Below, one piece after another: positions 16,816 through 25,518 of a stretch of DNA of 64,000 nucleotides. The position numbers were made by a program, and so were the translations under genes. This DNA comes from JADHUC01 sp964623055. GTDB taxonomy: Bacteria > Planctomycetota > Planctomycetia > Pirellulales > Pirellulaceae. The notes beneath the pieces are model-generated. The model saw only the letters and a list, made by a program, of their open reading frames with translations. It was not told the DNA's origin and made no database searches. Each line of letters opens with the position of its first letter. The stretch's first letter is position 1. Location of the stretch: positions 1 through 64,000 of the forward strand of contig CAZURK010000034.1 of assembly GCA_964623055.1 (NCBI GenBank), given 5' to 3'.

Positions 16816-19800
16816 TCACTCCCACGTCAGCGAGTCGGAGATGAGGATCAGCTTGGCCACGTAGGGATCGAGGCTGATCTGTGGAAGCCCTGTCGTCGCG
16901 GTCACCTTGTCGGTGAGCGGATCGTAGACGAAGGTGCGCGGTGCATTCACTGCCCTGTCAAGCGCGCCTTCGTTCGCCTGGAGTGACGCGAGTCGGGGCT
17001 GGTCGGAAGTGTTAAGCACCGTGATGAGGAGGCCGTTGGGACCGCGGTAGAAACTCACGATCACGTCTGGGTTGCCCGTGGCCAGTGCGTAGGGGTTGGG
17101 CCGCCAGTATGGATGGAACTCGGCCTGGGTAACGTCGAATTCAAACTTCTTCTCGCGTACGCGGGTGATGATCTCTGCGTTGATGAAGCTGGGGTAGAGG
17201 AGGAGATTGTGACACATGACGAGCCCCATTGTGTGCAGCGCGATGCGCGGGTCCTCGCTCTTGTGTTCCTGTCGGTATTGGGGCAGGAACATTCGATCCG
17301 CTCCGGTGCGCGTGCAGTTTTCAAACCGGAACTGCCGCAGGCTCATGAACTGTAGGTAGTAGTCGTGCTTCATGCACCCGGCCCGGTACTGCTCGCCCAT
17401 GAGGATCAGCTCGGAGTAGGCCGTGCCCGGGGTGCAGAAGTTAGCGCCCGTGTGGGTCATGGTGATCGAATTCGGGTTGCCGCTGCGCTCAGCGATGTAG
17501 ATTCGCTGCACGAAGTCCCGAAGCGCGAACACGGGATACGTGAACTCCTCGCCCTGGAGCAATGAGGCGACGCCGATGCAGTCGTAATACACGCCCTCGA
17601 AGGGGAAGCGATCGAGGAACGTTACGAAGCGATCGAGGTAAAGGTCGGTCCACGTCTGGCGAGTGATGTCCACCTTCCAGAGGTCATGTCCCCATTGCTG
17701 CATGGAGGTCTCTTTTGCGTAAGCACGGGATGGCTGAGCTTTCCAGTGCTTCTCGAAGTACTTCCATTGCGGCAGGCTCGTCATGCCGAAGGCGGGCGCC
17801 TGGTAGAAGAGCCGCGTCGTGGCCCTCGCGTTTCCCAGGCTCTTGTCGAAGACCCTGGGCCCGGCCTCGACCGGGAAGCCGAAGTGCCGGAAGTGGTTCG
17901 GCTGGGCCCACCACAGATTCATGTTGGAGTGCTCCTCAGCCCGGAATCGCACCGTGCGCCAGAGATGCGCGTCGGGTCGCATGGGCGTCACGCCGAATGC
18001 AAACGTCACGCGATGCTCCTGGCCGGGCTTCAGCGTCAGGGGCGCGTTCACCAAATCGAGCGTCAACTGGCCGTCGCGCGTGATCCGCACCCATTCCCTG
18101 GGCATCTCCTCCTTTGCCGGATAGAGCTTCTCCGCATACCAGTACAGGCCCTGCCGCAAGTTGCCCAACCACAGGACCGGGAAGAACCGTTTGTCAGCCC
18201 AGGCCTGGCGATCAGCAAGATCGGTGGCTCCGGTGTGCGTCCAACTACCGTCCGATCGATTGAGGAACTCGACGCCCTCCACCGCAACGTCGAGCCGTAG
18301 CTGGTCCAGCGCGAGTTTCGTCTTGGGCACCAGAGACACCGTGTAGGTGACCAGCCCATCGAACGTCGTCTCGGCACTCACGGTGAAGTCGACCTTCGCG
18401 CTGCCTCCCCGCGCTTCCATCCGCGCCTGGTTGGGCGTACACGCCAGTGTCGTCGGCTCCGTGAAGCGGAGCGTGGTGAAGACGTCACTCCCGTTCACGA
18501 GCAGGCGCAACGGTTGCTTGAGGAGTCTTTGACCGTCTTCGAGGAAGGTGACCTGATCGAGGCGCAGCCCCGCGCCGAACGCGAAGTCGTTATTCCACGT
18601 GCGGGCCGTCGTTCCCTCCAGCGTCACCGGCTTCCACGGCGCGGGCGGTGCGTCGGGGCTCAGCCGACCGATGCCCTTGCCGAGCCACGGCTGCTTGACG
18701 AACGCGGTGAACGGCTCGGCCTTGGCTGTGAGCGTGCGACCGTCGTTGAGGTGTACCGATGCGGTTGGCCTAAATTCGGCGTTCGGCCAATCCGCAAGCG
18801 GAATGTGCACTGGCTCGCCGACCGGCGCCGGGCCGTGGTGACGAGGCTGACCACCCGCGGCCGCAATCGACAAGGTACTCCCCCGGATCATGTCCCTCGT
18901 CACATCGCTGGTCACCCCAACGCGAGCGGTCAGCACGGCCGAGTCGGGGTCGATCTCGTACTCCAGAATCGCCTGCGGCGGCTCGAGCCGGAACTTGAGG
19001 TTATCCAGATAGACCGCCTCGGTTGCTGTGACGTTGTAGAGCCGCAGCGCGATGTCCACGAACACGGCGCCCTTGGGCGGTGCGAGCGTCATGGTGGCGT
19101 GCGTCCACTCGCCCTTGCTGTTGAAGTCCAGCCGTTCCTGCCCGGCCGGTTTGCCGTCCGGGCCATAGTAGAAGAAGATCAGCATCGAGCATCTGCGCTT
19201 CAGAAGGCTCTCGCTCATCTTGTAGTGCACTTCCACGCGGTACCTTCGCCCTCCCTCGACCGTGACCCGTGAGAGTCGGAAGGGATACTGAAAGGTCGTG
19301 TTGTCGCCGTGGGCCTCGACACAGGCCTCGCCCACGTGCGCCCGTTGCCAGTCGTGGAGCAGCGCGCCGCCGGGCCCGAACTGGCAGCGCTCGTAGAGTC
19401 GGTCGCGCGGATTCCAGTTGTCGAAAGTGGTGGAAAAATCCGTAACGTAGAAGTCGCCAGGCTTTTCGATGCGGGTCAGTCTGACGCTATCCAAGAGGAC
19501 ATGCTGTTCCGCGGGCACTTTCGAGAGGCGGAAGAAGACATCCAGTCGCGTGGCGTCCTCGGGAATCGTGAAGGAATCGCCAGCGAAATGCCAGACCGGC
19601 CGACGGGGAAGCATGATTCGGTGCTCGCCGACGATCTTGCCACGGCCGTCTTTGAAGAAGGCTATCATCATGGCCGCGCCGCTGAGCTTCTCGCTCGTGC
19701 GATAGACACAGGAGACGCCAAATCTCTGCCCCGGCGCGGCCGAGATTGGGGCCAAGTTCGCGAAGTATTGGTAGTTCTCGCCCGTGCCCGGAACCTTCAG

Positions 19801-19974
19801 ACAGCGCGTCCCGACGAAGTGGTCGTCGTCAGTCACATGCGCCGGCTTCTTCAGCGTAGCCGCGATTGGGCCGTCCTCGAAATCGAGGTATGCGATTTCC
19901 TTCGCAGTCCCAAACCTCGGCAAGGAAAGCGCGGCGCAGAACGCAAACACGGTGAGAATGCCTGTGAGCTTCAT
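16816..19974 (-). CDS. Large secreted glycoside-hydrolase-like protein with two N-terminal binding modules
   Basis: 1052 residues from the ATG at 19974 (signal MKLTGILTVFAFCAALSLPR). Two successive beta-sandwich modules at about 20-165 and 180-335 each end in a typical carbohydrate-binding-module strand (HVLLDSVRLTRI, AVYLDNLKFRLEPP). A further domain around 440-720 includes FFPVLWLGNLRQGLYWYAEK, which resembles DUF6067-type glycosidase-like proteins of planctomycetes. The last 350 residues are barrel-like, with FEGVYYDCIGVASLLQG and LDRF-type helices. An extracellular glycan substrate is likely but its identity is unknown. It lies 40 bp downstream of the next gene on the minus strand, so both probably share a transcript. 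Confidence 0.65.
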   Translation of the reverse strand: MKLTGILTVFAFCAALSLPRFGTAKEIAYLDFEDGPIAATLKKPAHVTDDDHFVGTRCLKVPGTGENYQYFANLAPISAAPGQRFGVSCVYRTSEKLSGAAMMIAFFKDGRGKIVGEHRIMLPRRPVWHFAGDSFTIPEDATRLDVFFRLSKVPAEQHVLLDSVRLTRIEKPGDFYVTDFSTTFDNWNPRDRLYERCQFGPGGALLHDWQRAHVGEACVEAHGDNTTFQYPFRLSRVTVEGGRRYRVEVHYKMSESLLKRRCSMLIFFYYGPDGKPAGQERLDFNSKGEWTHATMTLAPPKGAVFVDIALRLYNVTATEAVYLDNLKFRLEPPQAILEYEIDPDSAVLTARVGVTSDVTRDMIRGSTLSIAAAGGQPRHHGPAPVGEPVHIPLADWPNAEFRPTASVHLNDGRTLTAKAEPFTAFVKQPWLGKGIGRLSPDAPPAPWKPVTLEGTTARTWNNDFAFGAGLRLDQVTFLEDGQRLLKQPLRLLVNGSDVFTTLRFTEPTTLACTPNQARMEARGGSAKVDFTVSAETTFDGLVTYTVSLVPKTKLALDQLRLDVAVEGVEFLNRSDGSWTHTGATDLADRQAWADKRFFPVLWLGNLRQGLYWYAEKLYPAKEEMPREWVRITRDGQLTLDLVNAPLTLKPGQEHRVTFAFGVTPMRPDAHLWRTVRFRAEEHSNMNLWWAQPNHFRHFGFPVEAGPRVFDKSLGNARATTRLFYQAPAFGMTSLPQWKYFEKHWKAQPSRAYAKETSMQQWGHDLWKVDITRQTWTDLYLDRFVTFLDRFPFEGVYYDCIGVASLLQGEEFTYPVFALRDFVQRIYIAERSGNPNSITMTHTGANFCTPGTAYSELILMGEQYRAGCMKHDYYLQFMSLRQFRFENCTRTGADRMFLPQYRQEHKSEDPRIALHTMGLVMCHNLLLYPSFINAEIITRVREKKFEFDVTQAEFHPYWRPNPYALATGNPDVIVSFYRGPNGLLITVLNTSDQPRLASLQANEGALDRAVNAPRTFVYDPLTDKVTATTGLPQISLDPYVAKLILISDSLTWE

Positions 19975-20014
19975 GTGGTTCTCCCGATCCCAAAGATACA
20001 TGATGGGACTGTCT

Positions 20015-21319
20015 CTACGGCGCGACCCTCACTAGGATTCCTCCGCCAGGGGGAAGTCGCAGTTCGACGCAATTGGAATCAGTCGCTGACCACTTCGAGG
20101 TCGTGGCATCGAAGACATCGAGGCGATTCGGTCCCACGATGGCTCGCCGTACGGGCTTCAGGAACTCCTCTCGCCGCGGTTGGCCGAGACCGCTGTACGT
20201 ACGATAGTCGAGATTGACCACCAACGCGTGGGTAGGCGACTGTTCTTTGCCAAAGTAACCGATGACGAAGCCTTCCACCGGGGTGGTGCACTCTTTGGTC
20301 GGTACCGGAGGGTCGAGACGGAAGATGGCGTCATCCGGCGGGGGCGACGTGCCCTCGGGGAACATGCCGACGTGATGCACCGCGAGAGATTTCAAGGGTT
20401 GAAGCTCCGCGGCGATGGCGACGAACTCTTTGTGCAGTTCCCTCGCATAGTAGTAGAGCGGCGTAGGGGATCCTCCAAGGACGGCGCGGCCCATTGCCCG
20501 AGCGATATGCGGCTCCCGATATGTGCCGGCCGGGTTGATCATGCCTCCATCGTGGCCCGGGTAGCCGTAGACGTACCAGGAGATTCCTTGCGACCCATAA
20601 GCCAATGTCGTGTAGACCAGCCAACGCAACTCGTCGCCTGTCGGAATTCGCATGTTGACCGTCCAACTGCACGCCTGCGCAATGACCATGAACGGTATGT
20701 CCGCATCCAGCGCAGCTTGCCGGATTTCGGCCAGATTCAGGAAATAGCCCTTTTCGCTATCGCCTTTGACCGCGAAGTGGTAGTGGTCGTAGCTGAGTAG
20801 TTGCGGCCGGAACGTCTCGACGAACTGGCGCAGATATTCGCGGTAGGCGGGAGCCGGTTCACCGATCGTGCCCAACTGCGTGTTGCTGGCGTAGATCGGA
20901 TAGAGGTTCACGTACACCAGCCGCGATGGGTCTTTCTCCTGAAGATAGTCCTTCATGCGAGCGAGGTTCGGGAACACCGACGCATTGGGTTCATCAAGCA
21001 AGCTGTACGCATACAGCGCCGGGTGTTCCTGCACGGCCTCGACGATGGCGTCCAGTTCGGCCTTCGTCTCCGGGTCGTCGAGGGCCTTGAATTCCTCAGC
21101 CTTGCGTGGCACGTAGCCCAGGCTGAGGATCCCGCGCAGGCCGTGTCTCCGAAGAACGTCAAGTTGCGAACGAAAGTGATCGACGACGCCGACGCCCTCG
21201 GCCGCGTCGTGTCCCCGGCCCTGCCATGTGAATTGGATTGTCTCACCAGCCCCGGCCGGATTCCCCAGCAACGCCGCCAACGCCCCCAGTACAGTTATTC
21301 GTGCTGTTCGCACCAACAC
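20015..21319 (-). CDS. Secreted TIM-barrel glycosidase-like protein
   Basis: About 434 residues if started at the GTG at 21319, which follows AGAAGG and opens a signal peptide (RTARITVLGALAALLGNPAG). The mature protein is a compact barrel: GLRGILSLGYVP, then YAYSLLDEPNASVF, whose DEPN motif is where clan-A glycosidases place the acid/base Glu on strand 4, followed by LLSYDHYHF and GISWYVYGYPGHDGG. A candidate second catalytic residue is not clear. It precedes the larger glycosidase-like gene by 40 bp, suggesting an operon acting on one substrate. It is divergent from the CBM9-like gene. Confidence 0.65.
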   Translation of the reverse strand: MLVRTARITVLGALAALLGNPAGAGETIQFTWQGRGHDAAEGVGVVDHFRSQLDVLRRHGLRGILSLGYVPRKAEEFKALDDPETKAELDAIVEAVQEHPALYAYSLLDEPNASVFPNLARMKDYLQEKDPSRLVYVNLYPIYASNTQLGTIGEPAPAYREYLRQFVETFRPQLLSYDHYHFAVKGDSEKGYFLNLAEIRQAALDADIPFMVIAQACSWTVNMRIPTGDELRWLVYTTLAYGSQGISWYVYGYPGHDGGMINPAGTYREPHIARAMGRAVLGGSPTPLYYYARELHKEFVAIAAELQPLKSLAVHHVGMFPEGTSPPPDDAIFRLDPPVPTKECTTPVEGFVIGYFGKEQSPTHALVVNLDYRTYSGLGQPRREEFLKPVRRAIVGPNRLDVFDATTSKWSATDSNCVELRLPPGGGILVRVAP

Positions 21320-21629
21320 ATACCTTCTTATTTGTTCCCGTTTTTCGACACCAGCGGCTGCATGATCTCGACGAACCGTGCGGCCCGCTGCCACGATTCC
21401 AAGTCATTCCAATCATGTGGATTCCACAGGCAATCAGCCGCCGTAGCCAGATACCTAATACATGCTCTTCCGGAGACTTCCGGTCTGAGCGGTTCTTTGG
21501 TGCAGCTCCGTTCTGACTGGCCCGCGCTGCCCTAACTGGCGTGGCGGCGGCTGGGTTGTTTTCGATGTGCCGCGCGTCCATCATAACAAGGTCGCATGTG
21601 AAGCACGACGCCGCGTGGAGAGGATACTC

Positions 21630-24600
21630 ATGAACAAAATGAACTGCAGATCGACAGCTTCCCTGTTGGTCCTGTTGTGGCTGGCGTTCGACGGCGTTGT
21701 CTGGGCAGCAGATCATTACGTGATTCCCTACGACGTCGATCCGCCTATCGTTGTGGATGGCGACCTGACCGACTGGGAGAACGTACCCAATGCTTTCGAT
21801 TTGAAGGACAAGGCGCATGTCACTTTCGGCGCAGGCACATGGTCGGGTAGCGAAGATCTGAGCGGCAAGATACGGTTGGCTTGGCGTAGCACCGGCATTT
21901 GCGTCGCTGCCGAAGTGACCGACGATATCGTCTCTCAGACGGCCAGCGGCCGGGACGTGTGGAAAGCTGATCACGTTAACCTGCTGATGGATCTCACTCC
22001 AGGCGTCCAGATGGAACGCAGTGCCCTGGGCACAGGACAGTTCCACATCGGCATCAGCCCAGGCAGCTTTGATGTCAAGGTCGGCGGCGCCCCACTTTCG
22101 GCGGAAATCGTTGCGTGGACGCCTACCGACGCGCCGGAAAAAGGCGGCAATGTTGCGGCCCGGAGAACAGACGACGGATATCTCATCGAGGCCTTCGTTC
22201 CCTGGAGCCGCTTGAAAGCTTCTGCAGTGACGATGCACAGGGACGCGAACTTCGAGTTCGCCTTGTCGGACTGTGATACGCCTGAACCTCGACAGGAAAC
22301 GTGGATGACGGTGGGCACGCAGGTATGGACCCGTACGCGTGCGCGGTTGTTACCGGTGGTCTTCGGCGATGGAAACGGCAAAGCTCAACCTCCCGTGCGA
22401 GCCATTCCCATCCAACAGAGCGCCAAGGTGCCGCAGCAGCAATCGCTGGCATTCACCTTCGACTCGCCCGCAGTTCCAGAGGGCGAGGATCCTTTCATCT
22501 TCTTCAAGGCTCGGTTCCATCGAGAGAAAGTGGCCGGTTTTGCGGCCCGCATGTTGTGGGTTGCCGTGAACGGCAAACGCGTGACGGGGGATCGCATTGC
22601 CAATCGACCGCAGAAGTCCCTTTACATGAGCGGCAAGGAAGCCACCTTCATCGCCCCTGATGGCGGCATCACTGTGCCCTACGCCCCCAACACCGCAGCT
22701 TTCGACAAGCATCCCTACTATCGTTTGATCGGCAACGTCAAGGGCTGCGAGTATGAATTCAATCTAGCGGGGCTGCTCAAGCAGGGCGAGAACACCGTCA
22801 CCTTCCACAACGTGGCCTCAACACAGCTCCAGGGCGACTATGGCGTTGTGCTTGAAGACGTTGAGCTGCGTCTAAAGGCCAAAGGCGCAACGGCCGTCGA
22901 ACTCAAGCCCGCCCCAACCGGTCCTCTGCCGGTCTACGAACCGCGCAGGGACTTCCCCAAAACCTGGAGCCACTTGGAGCAGCACCAAGGCACAATCGGG
23001 CTAAACGTCGACGACGAAACCTTCACAATCGCCAGCACCTTCACCGCGCCCGATGGCAAGACGTACCGAGGTTCCTGCCCGTTTTACACGCATACTCGCG
23101 AGGTCATTGAGCGTGGCGAATGGATCGAAGTGCGAGACACCTTCAAAAATCTCACAAACGAGCACGTACCGATTATCCAGGCGCATACCTGCTCGGTCGG
23201 CTCCGAGCGGGCCAAGGACGTGTACCTCTCCTGCGTTCGCATGCCCACCGGTCAAGGCCGCAAGTCCGAACCGGCAAATCCCACCGCTTTTGTCACTACC
23301 ACAGGAAGCGGCCTCGGCATGCTGCCGCTGAACGACGTCTTCCGCGTTCATGGTGATCAGAGCGCTTCCGAAGACGCCATTGCCATCGGCGATCGCCACT
23401 TCGTGCTCAAGGCCGGCAGCGAGTACACGGCCGAGTGGGCCGTCGTGCCCGTGGCCAAGCCCGACCTGTGGTCCTTCATCAACGCCGTACGGCGCATGAC
23501 GAACGTAAATTTCACCATGCGCGTGCTCTCCGCGTTCCTCGCACATGGGGAGTCGACCTACCAGTGGTCGGACACGATGCTCAGAAACTTCATCGCACGC
23601 AAGAGTGCGAACGTAATCAGCAAAGGCCTGTATTGCGCCAAGTGGAAGGGCCGCGTGCCTCAGGGCCTTGCCTGGCAAGAGCTGCTCAAGAATCCCAAGA
23701 ACCGAGCCTACTACACAGACGCCCGCGACCGGATCAAGAAGCTGTTCCCCGACGGGCGCGTCAAGTTCGGCCTCTACTATCACTGCTTCATTGATGTGAT
23801 GGACGAAAACTGCGAGCAGTACCGAGACTGCCGGCGCCTGGACGCCAACGGCAATCATATGGCCTACAGTCTGGATCACTACAAACTGTACGTGCCCACG
23901 CTGGAGAACGAGTTTGGCCGAGCGATCGGCAAGGGCATCGATATCCGCCTCGACGAGTTGGGGGCCGATGCCTTTTACTGGGACGAGTACAACCAGTCCC
24001 GCGGCGCGTACACCTACGCGCCCAGCATGTGGGACGACTGCTCGGCCGACATCGATCCCAAGACGTACAAGATCCGCCGCCTCAAGGGCGCCGTGCACTT
24101 GCTCAGCCTGCCGTTCGTGGAACATCACATCAAACGTGTCATTGATCGCGTGCCGGCGTTTTTCAACGGCGCGCCGTACTCTCGCACGCTGGCCGATCTG
24201 CACTTCCAGTGCTTTACCGAAACAGGCAGCATCACCAACTGCCATCGCGTGGTGCTCTACACCCCGGTGGCGTTGGGCGATCATCTGACCGAACGGACGC
24301 AGAAAGACGCTTACGGCGTCATGCTGAAGGCACTGGATTGGGGCTGCCTGTATGCGTGGTACTCGAACATTGTCATTCCGACGCACAAGACGATCACCGA
24401 GCATATGTTCCCCGCGACCCCGATCGAGCTGCACGAGGGGTTCATCATCTGTGAAGAACGGATCGTCACCAACCGGAGCGGCTTATTCGGCTGGGGTGAC
24501 AGGAGCGCCTTCAAAGTTCACGTCTACGACCGCGAAGGCCGTATCACAAAGGCAACCGAGGCAAAGCAGGTCACGCAAAACGGCAGGACTTATGCGGAGG

Positions 24601-24662
24601 TGAGAATCCCAGAGGGGTATTCCGCGGCAATCGTGCGGCTATCGAAAAAGGACGTCCGATGA
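21630..24662 (+). CDS. Secreted CBM9-like plus TIM-barrel protein
   Basis: 1010 residues from the ATG at 21630 (GGAGAGGA upstream); the signal peptide is TASLLVLLWLAFDGVVWAAD. Residues about 25-230 match a CBM9/DOMON-like sugar-binding module: PPIVVDGDLTDWENVPNAFD, VWKADHVNLLMDL, DGYLIEAFVPWSRL. A central beta-rich part follows. The C-terminal half has barrel motifs (VKFGLYYHCFIDVMDENCEQ, IDIRLDELGADAFYWDEYNQ) with acidic residues that could be catalytic. It is likely an exported glycan-active enzyme of unknown specificity. It is divergent from the two minus-strand glycosidase-like genes. A repeat array begins seven bases after its stop. Confidence 0.7.
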   Translation: MNKMNCRSTASLLVLLWLAFDGVVWAADHYVIPYDVDPPIVVDGDLTDWENVPNAFDLKDKAHVTFGAGTWSGSEDLSGKIRLAWRSTGICVAAEVTDDIVSQTASGRDVWKADHVNLLMDLTPGVQMERSALGTGQFHIGISPGSFDVKVGGAPLSAEIVAWTPTDAPEKGGNVAARRTDDGYLIEAFVPWSRLKASAVTMHRDANFEFALSDCDTPEPRQETWMTVGTQVWTRTRARLLPVVFGDGNGKAQPPVRAIPIQQSAKVPQQQSLAFTFDSPAVPEGEDPFIFFKARFHREKVAGFAARMLWVAVNGKRVTGDRIANRPQKSLYMSGKEATFIAPDGGITVPYAPNTAAFDKHPYYRLIGNVKGCEYEFNLAGLLKQGENTVTFHNVASTQLQGDYGVVLEDVELRLKAKGATAVELKPAPTGPLPVYEPRRDFPKTWSHLEQHQGTIGLNVDDETFTIASTFTAPDGKTYRGSCPFYTHTREVIERGEWIEVRDTFKNLTNEHVPIIQAHTCSVGSERAKDVYLSCVRMPTGQGRKSEPANPTAFVTTTGSGLGMLPLNDVFRVHGDQSASEDAIAIGDRHFVLKAGSEYTAEWAVVPVAKPDLWSFINAVRRMTNVNFTMRVLSAFLAHGESTYQWSDTMLRNFIARKSANVISKGLYCAKWKGRVPQGLAWQELLKNPKNRAYYTDARDRIKKLFPDGRVKFGLYYHCFIDVMDENCEQYRDCRRLDANGNHMAYSLDHYKLYVPTLENEFGRAIGKGIDIRLDELGADAFYWDEYNQSRGAYTYAPSMWDDCSADIDPKTYKIRRLKGAVHLLSLPFVEHHIKRVIDRVPAFFNGAPYSRTLADLHFQCFTETGSITNCHRVVLYTPVALGDHLTERTQKDAYGVMLKALDWGCLYAWYSNIVIPTHKTITEHMFPATPIELHEGFIICEERIVTNRSGLFGWGDRSAFKVHVYDREGRITKATEAKQVTQNGRTYAEVRIPEGYSAAIVRLSKKDVR

Positions 24663-24668
24663 ACCGAG

Positions 24669-24827
24669 GACAACCCTTGTGTCCGATACCAACCTGGAGG
24701 CGGACATAAAGGTTGTCAACGAATGCACGTTCGCGTAAGCACTTACGTCGAGTTGGGACACAAAGGTTGTCAAAGTTGGGACACAAACCCTGTCAAACGC
24801 ACCGGTTTGAGACACAAAGTCTGTCAA
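24669..24827. repeat. Array of 18-bp repeats
   Basis: Four direct copies related to GGACACAAAGGTTGTCAA lie at 24702-24719, 24756-24773, 24779-24796 and 24810-24827, and one inverted copy at 24669-24684. Each contains the small palindrome GACA...TGTC. Spacing is irregular (6, 13 and 36 bp), so it is not a CRISPR array. Copies differ at a few positions. Confidence 0.75.
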
Positions 24828-24926
24828 CCAGTACACTCTTCACCTGTGTGACAAACCACAGGATCGAAACCAAGGAACGTGCGAAGTAGCCTACTCCGCC
24901 CCCCTCTTTCGGAGATCAAATGGGTA

Positions 24927-25358
24927 TCAACCCGCCATTTCTTCGCTGCGTGTCGGACCGGCCAGCTCTGGCTCTGGGATGTTCGCAGGTGTTTGTGCCG
25001 CCTTCGTCAAACGAACCTCCAACTGGCTGAAGCGGTCGACCTGCCTGTACACCTTGAGAAGGCTTTCCACCGCCGGCATCAGCTTGCTGTACTCGTTCAG
25101 CGCAGCGGGCGTCGTATTCATGGCGGTCTGGACCGCTTGGTTGAGACGGTAGCCGATCAGCATTAGGTCGCTGTTAACGGCGCCGATTGTCGCCTGTAGC
25201 GCACCGGGCTGGCGGAGCGAGCACTCCAGGCAGTCCAGGATCCGCTGTTCACGGTCGTCCTCGATACCCTCGGCGGAGTCGCCCCTGACCACCTGTTCTG
25301 CGGCAGTGTGCTCGACAGCCTTCGACTGCTGATCACTTGCTTGTTTGTTAGCATCCAT
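24927..25358 (-). CDS. Small helical cytoplasmic protein, unknown function
   Basis: 143 residues from the ATG at 25358, preceded by AAGGAGG at ideal spacing. It has no signal peptide or membrane segment. It is mostly helical (REQRILDCLECSLRQPGALQ, LNEYSKLMPAVESLLKVYRQ, RFSQLEVRLTKAAQTPANIP), with a disordered acidic start and a Pro/Glu-rich end; coiled-coil oligomerisation is possible. Being an isolated cytoplasmic gene between secreted-enzyme genes, next to a repeat array, it may belong to the repeat locus rather than to glycan metabolism. The family is not recognised. Confidence 0.7.
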   Translation of the reverse strand: MDANKQASDQQSKAVEHTAAEQVVRGDSAEGIEDDREQRILDCLECSLRQPGALQATIGAVNSDLMLIGYRLNQAVQTAMNTTPAALNEYSKLMPAVESLLKVYRQVDRFSQLEVRLTKAAQTPANIPEPELAGPTRSEEMAG

Positions 25359-25518
25359 TTGTCAGTGTCCTCCTTGTTCAGAATGCAGGACTCAGCCCGC
25401 TACATGTTATCAGTCCGCGGTTTGCGCACCGCGCGACCGTGAAAAACAAAACCCTGATCGTTCAGGACAGACTCGACTCTCGGCTTCACCGATCGCAGCA
25501 TCTGCTTCGCCTCTCGCG

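Noticed and set aside
19309..20217. 302-codon open frame on the plus strand
   Set aside because: Antisense to the large minus-strand glycosidase-like gene and running across its start region; composition is Arg-rich and shadow-like.
23001..24434. 477-codon open frame on the minus strand
   Set aside because: Antisense to the CBM9/TIM-barrel gene; no start site or recognisable motif.
24669..24827. CRISPR array
   Set aside because: Repeats are short (18 bp), variable, partly inverted and spaced 6-36 bp apart; no cas gene is near.
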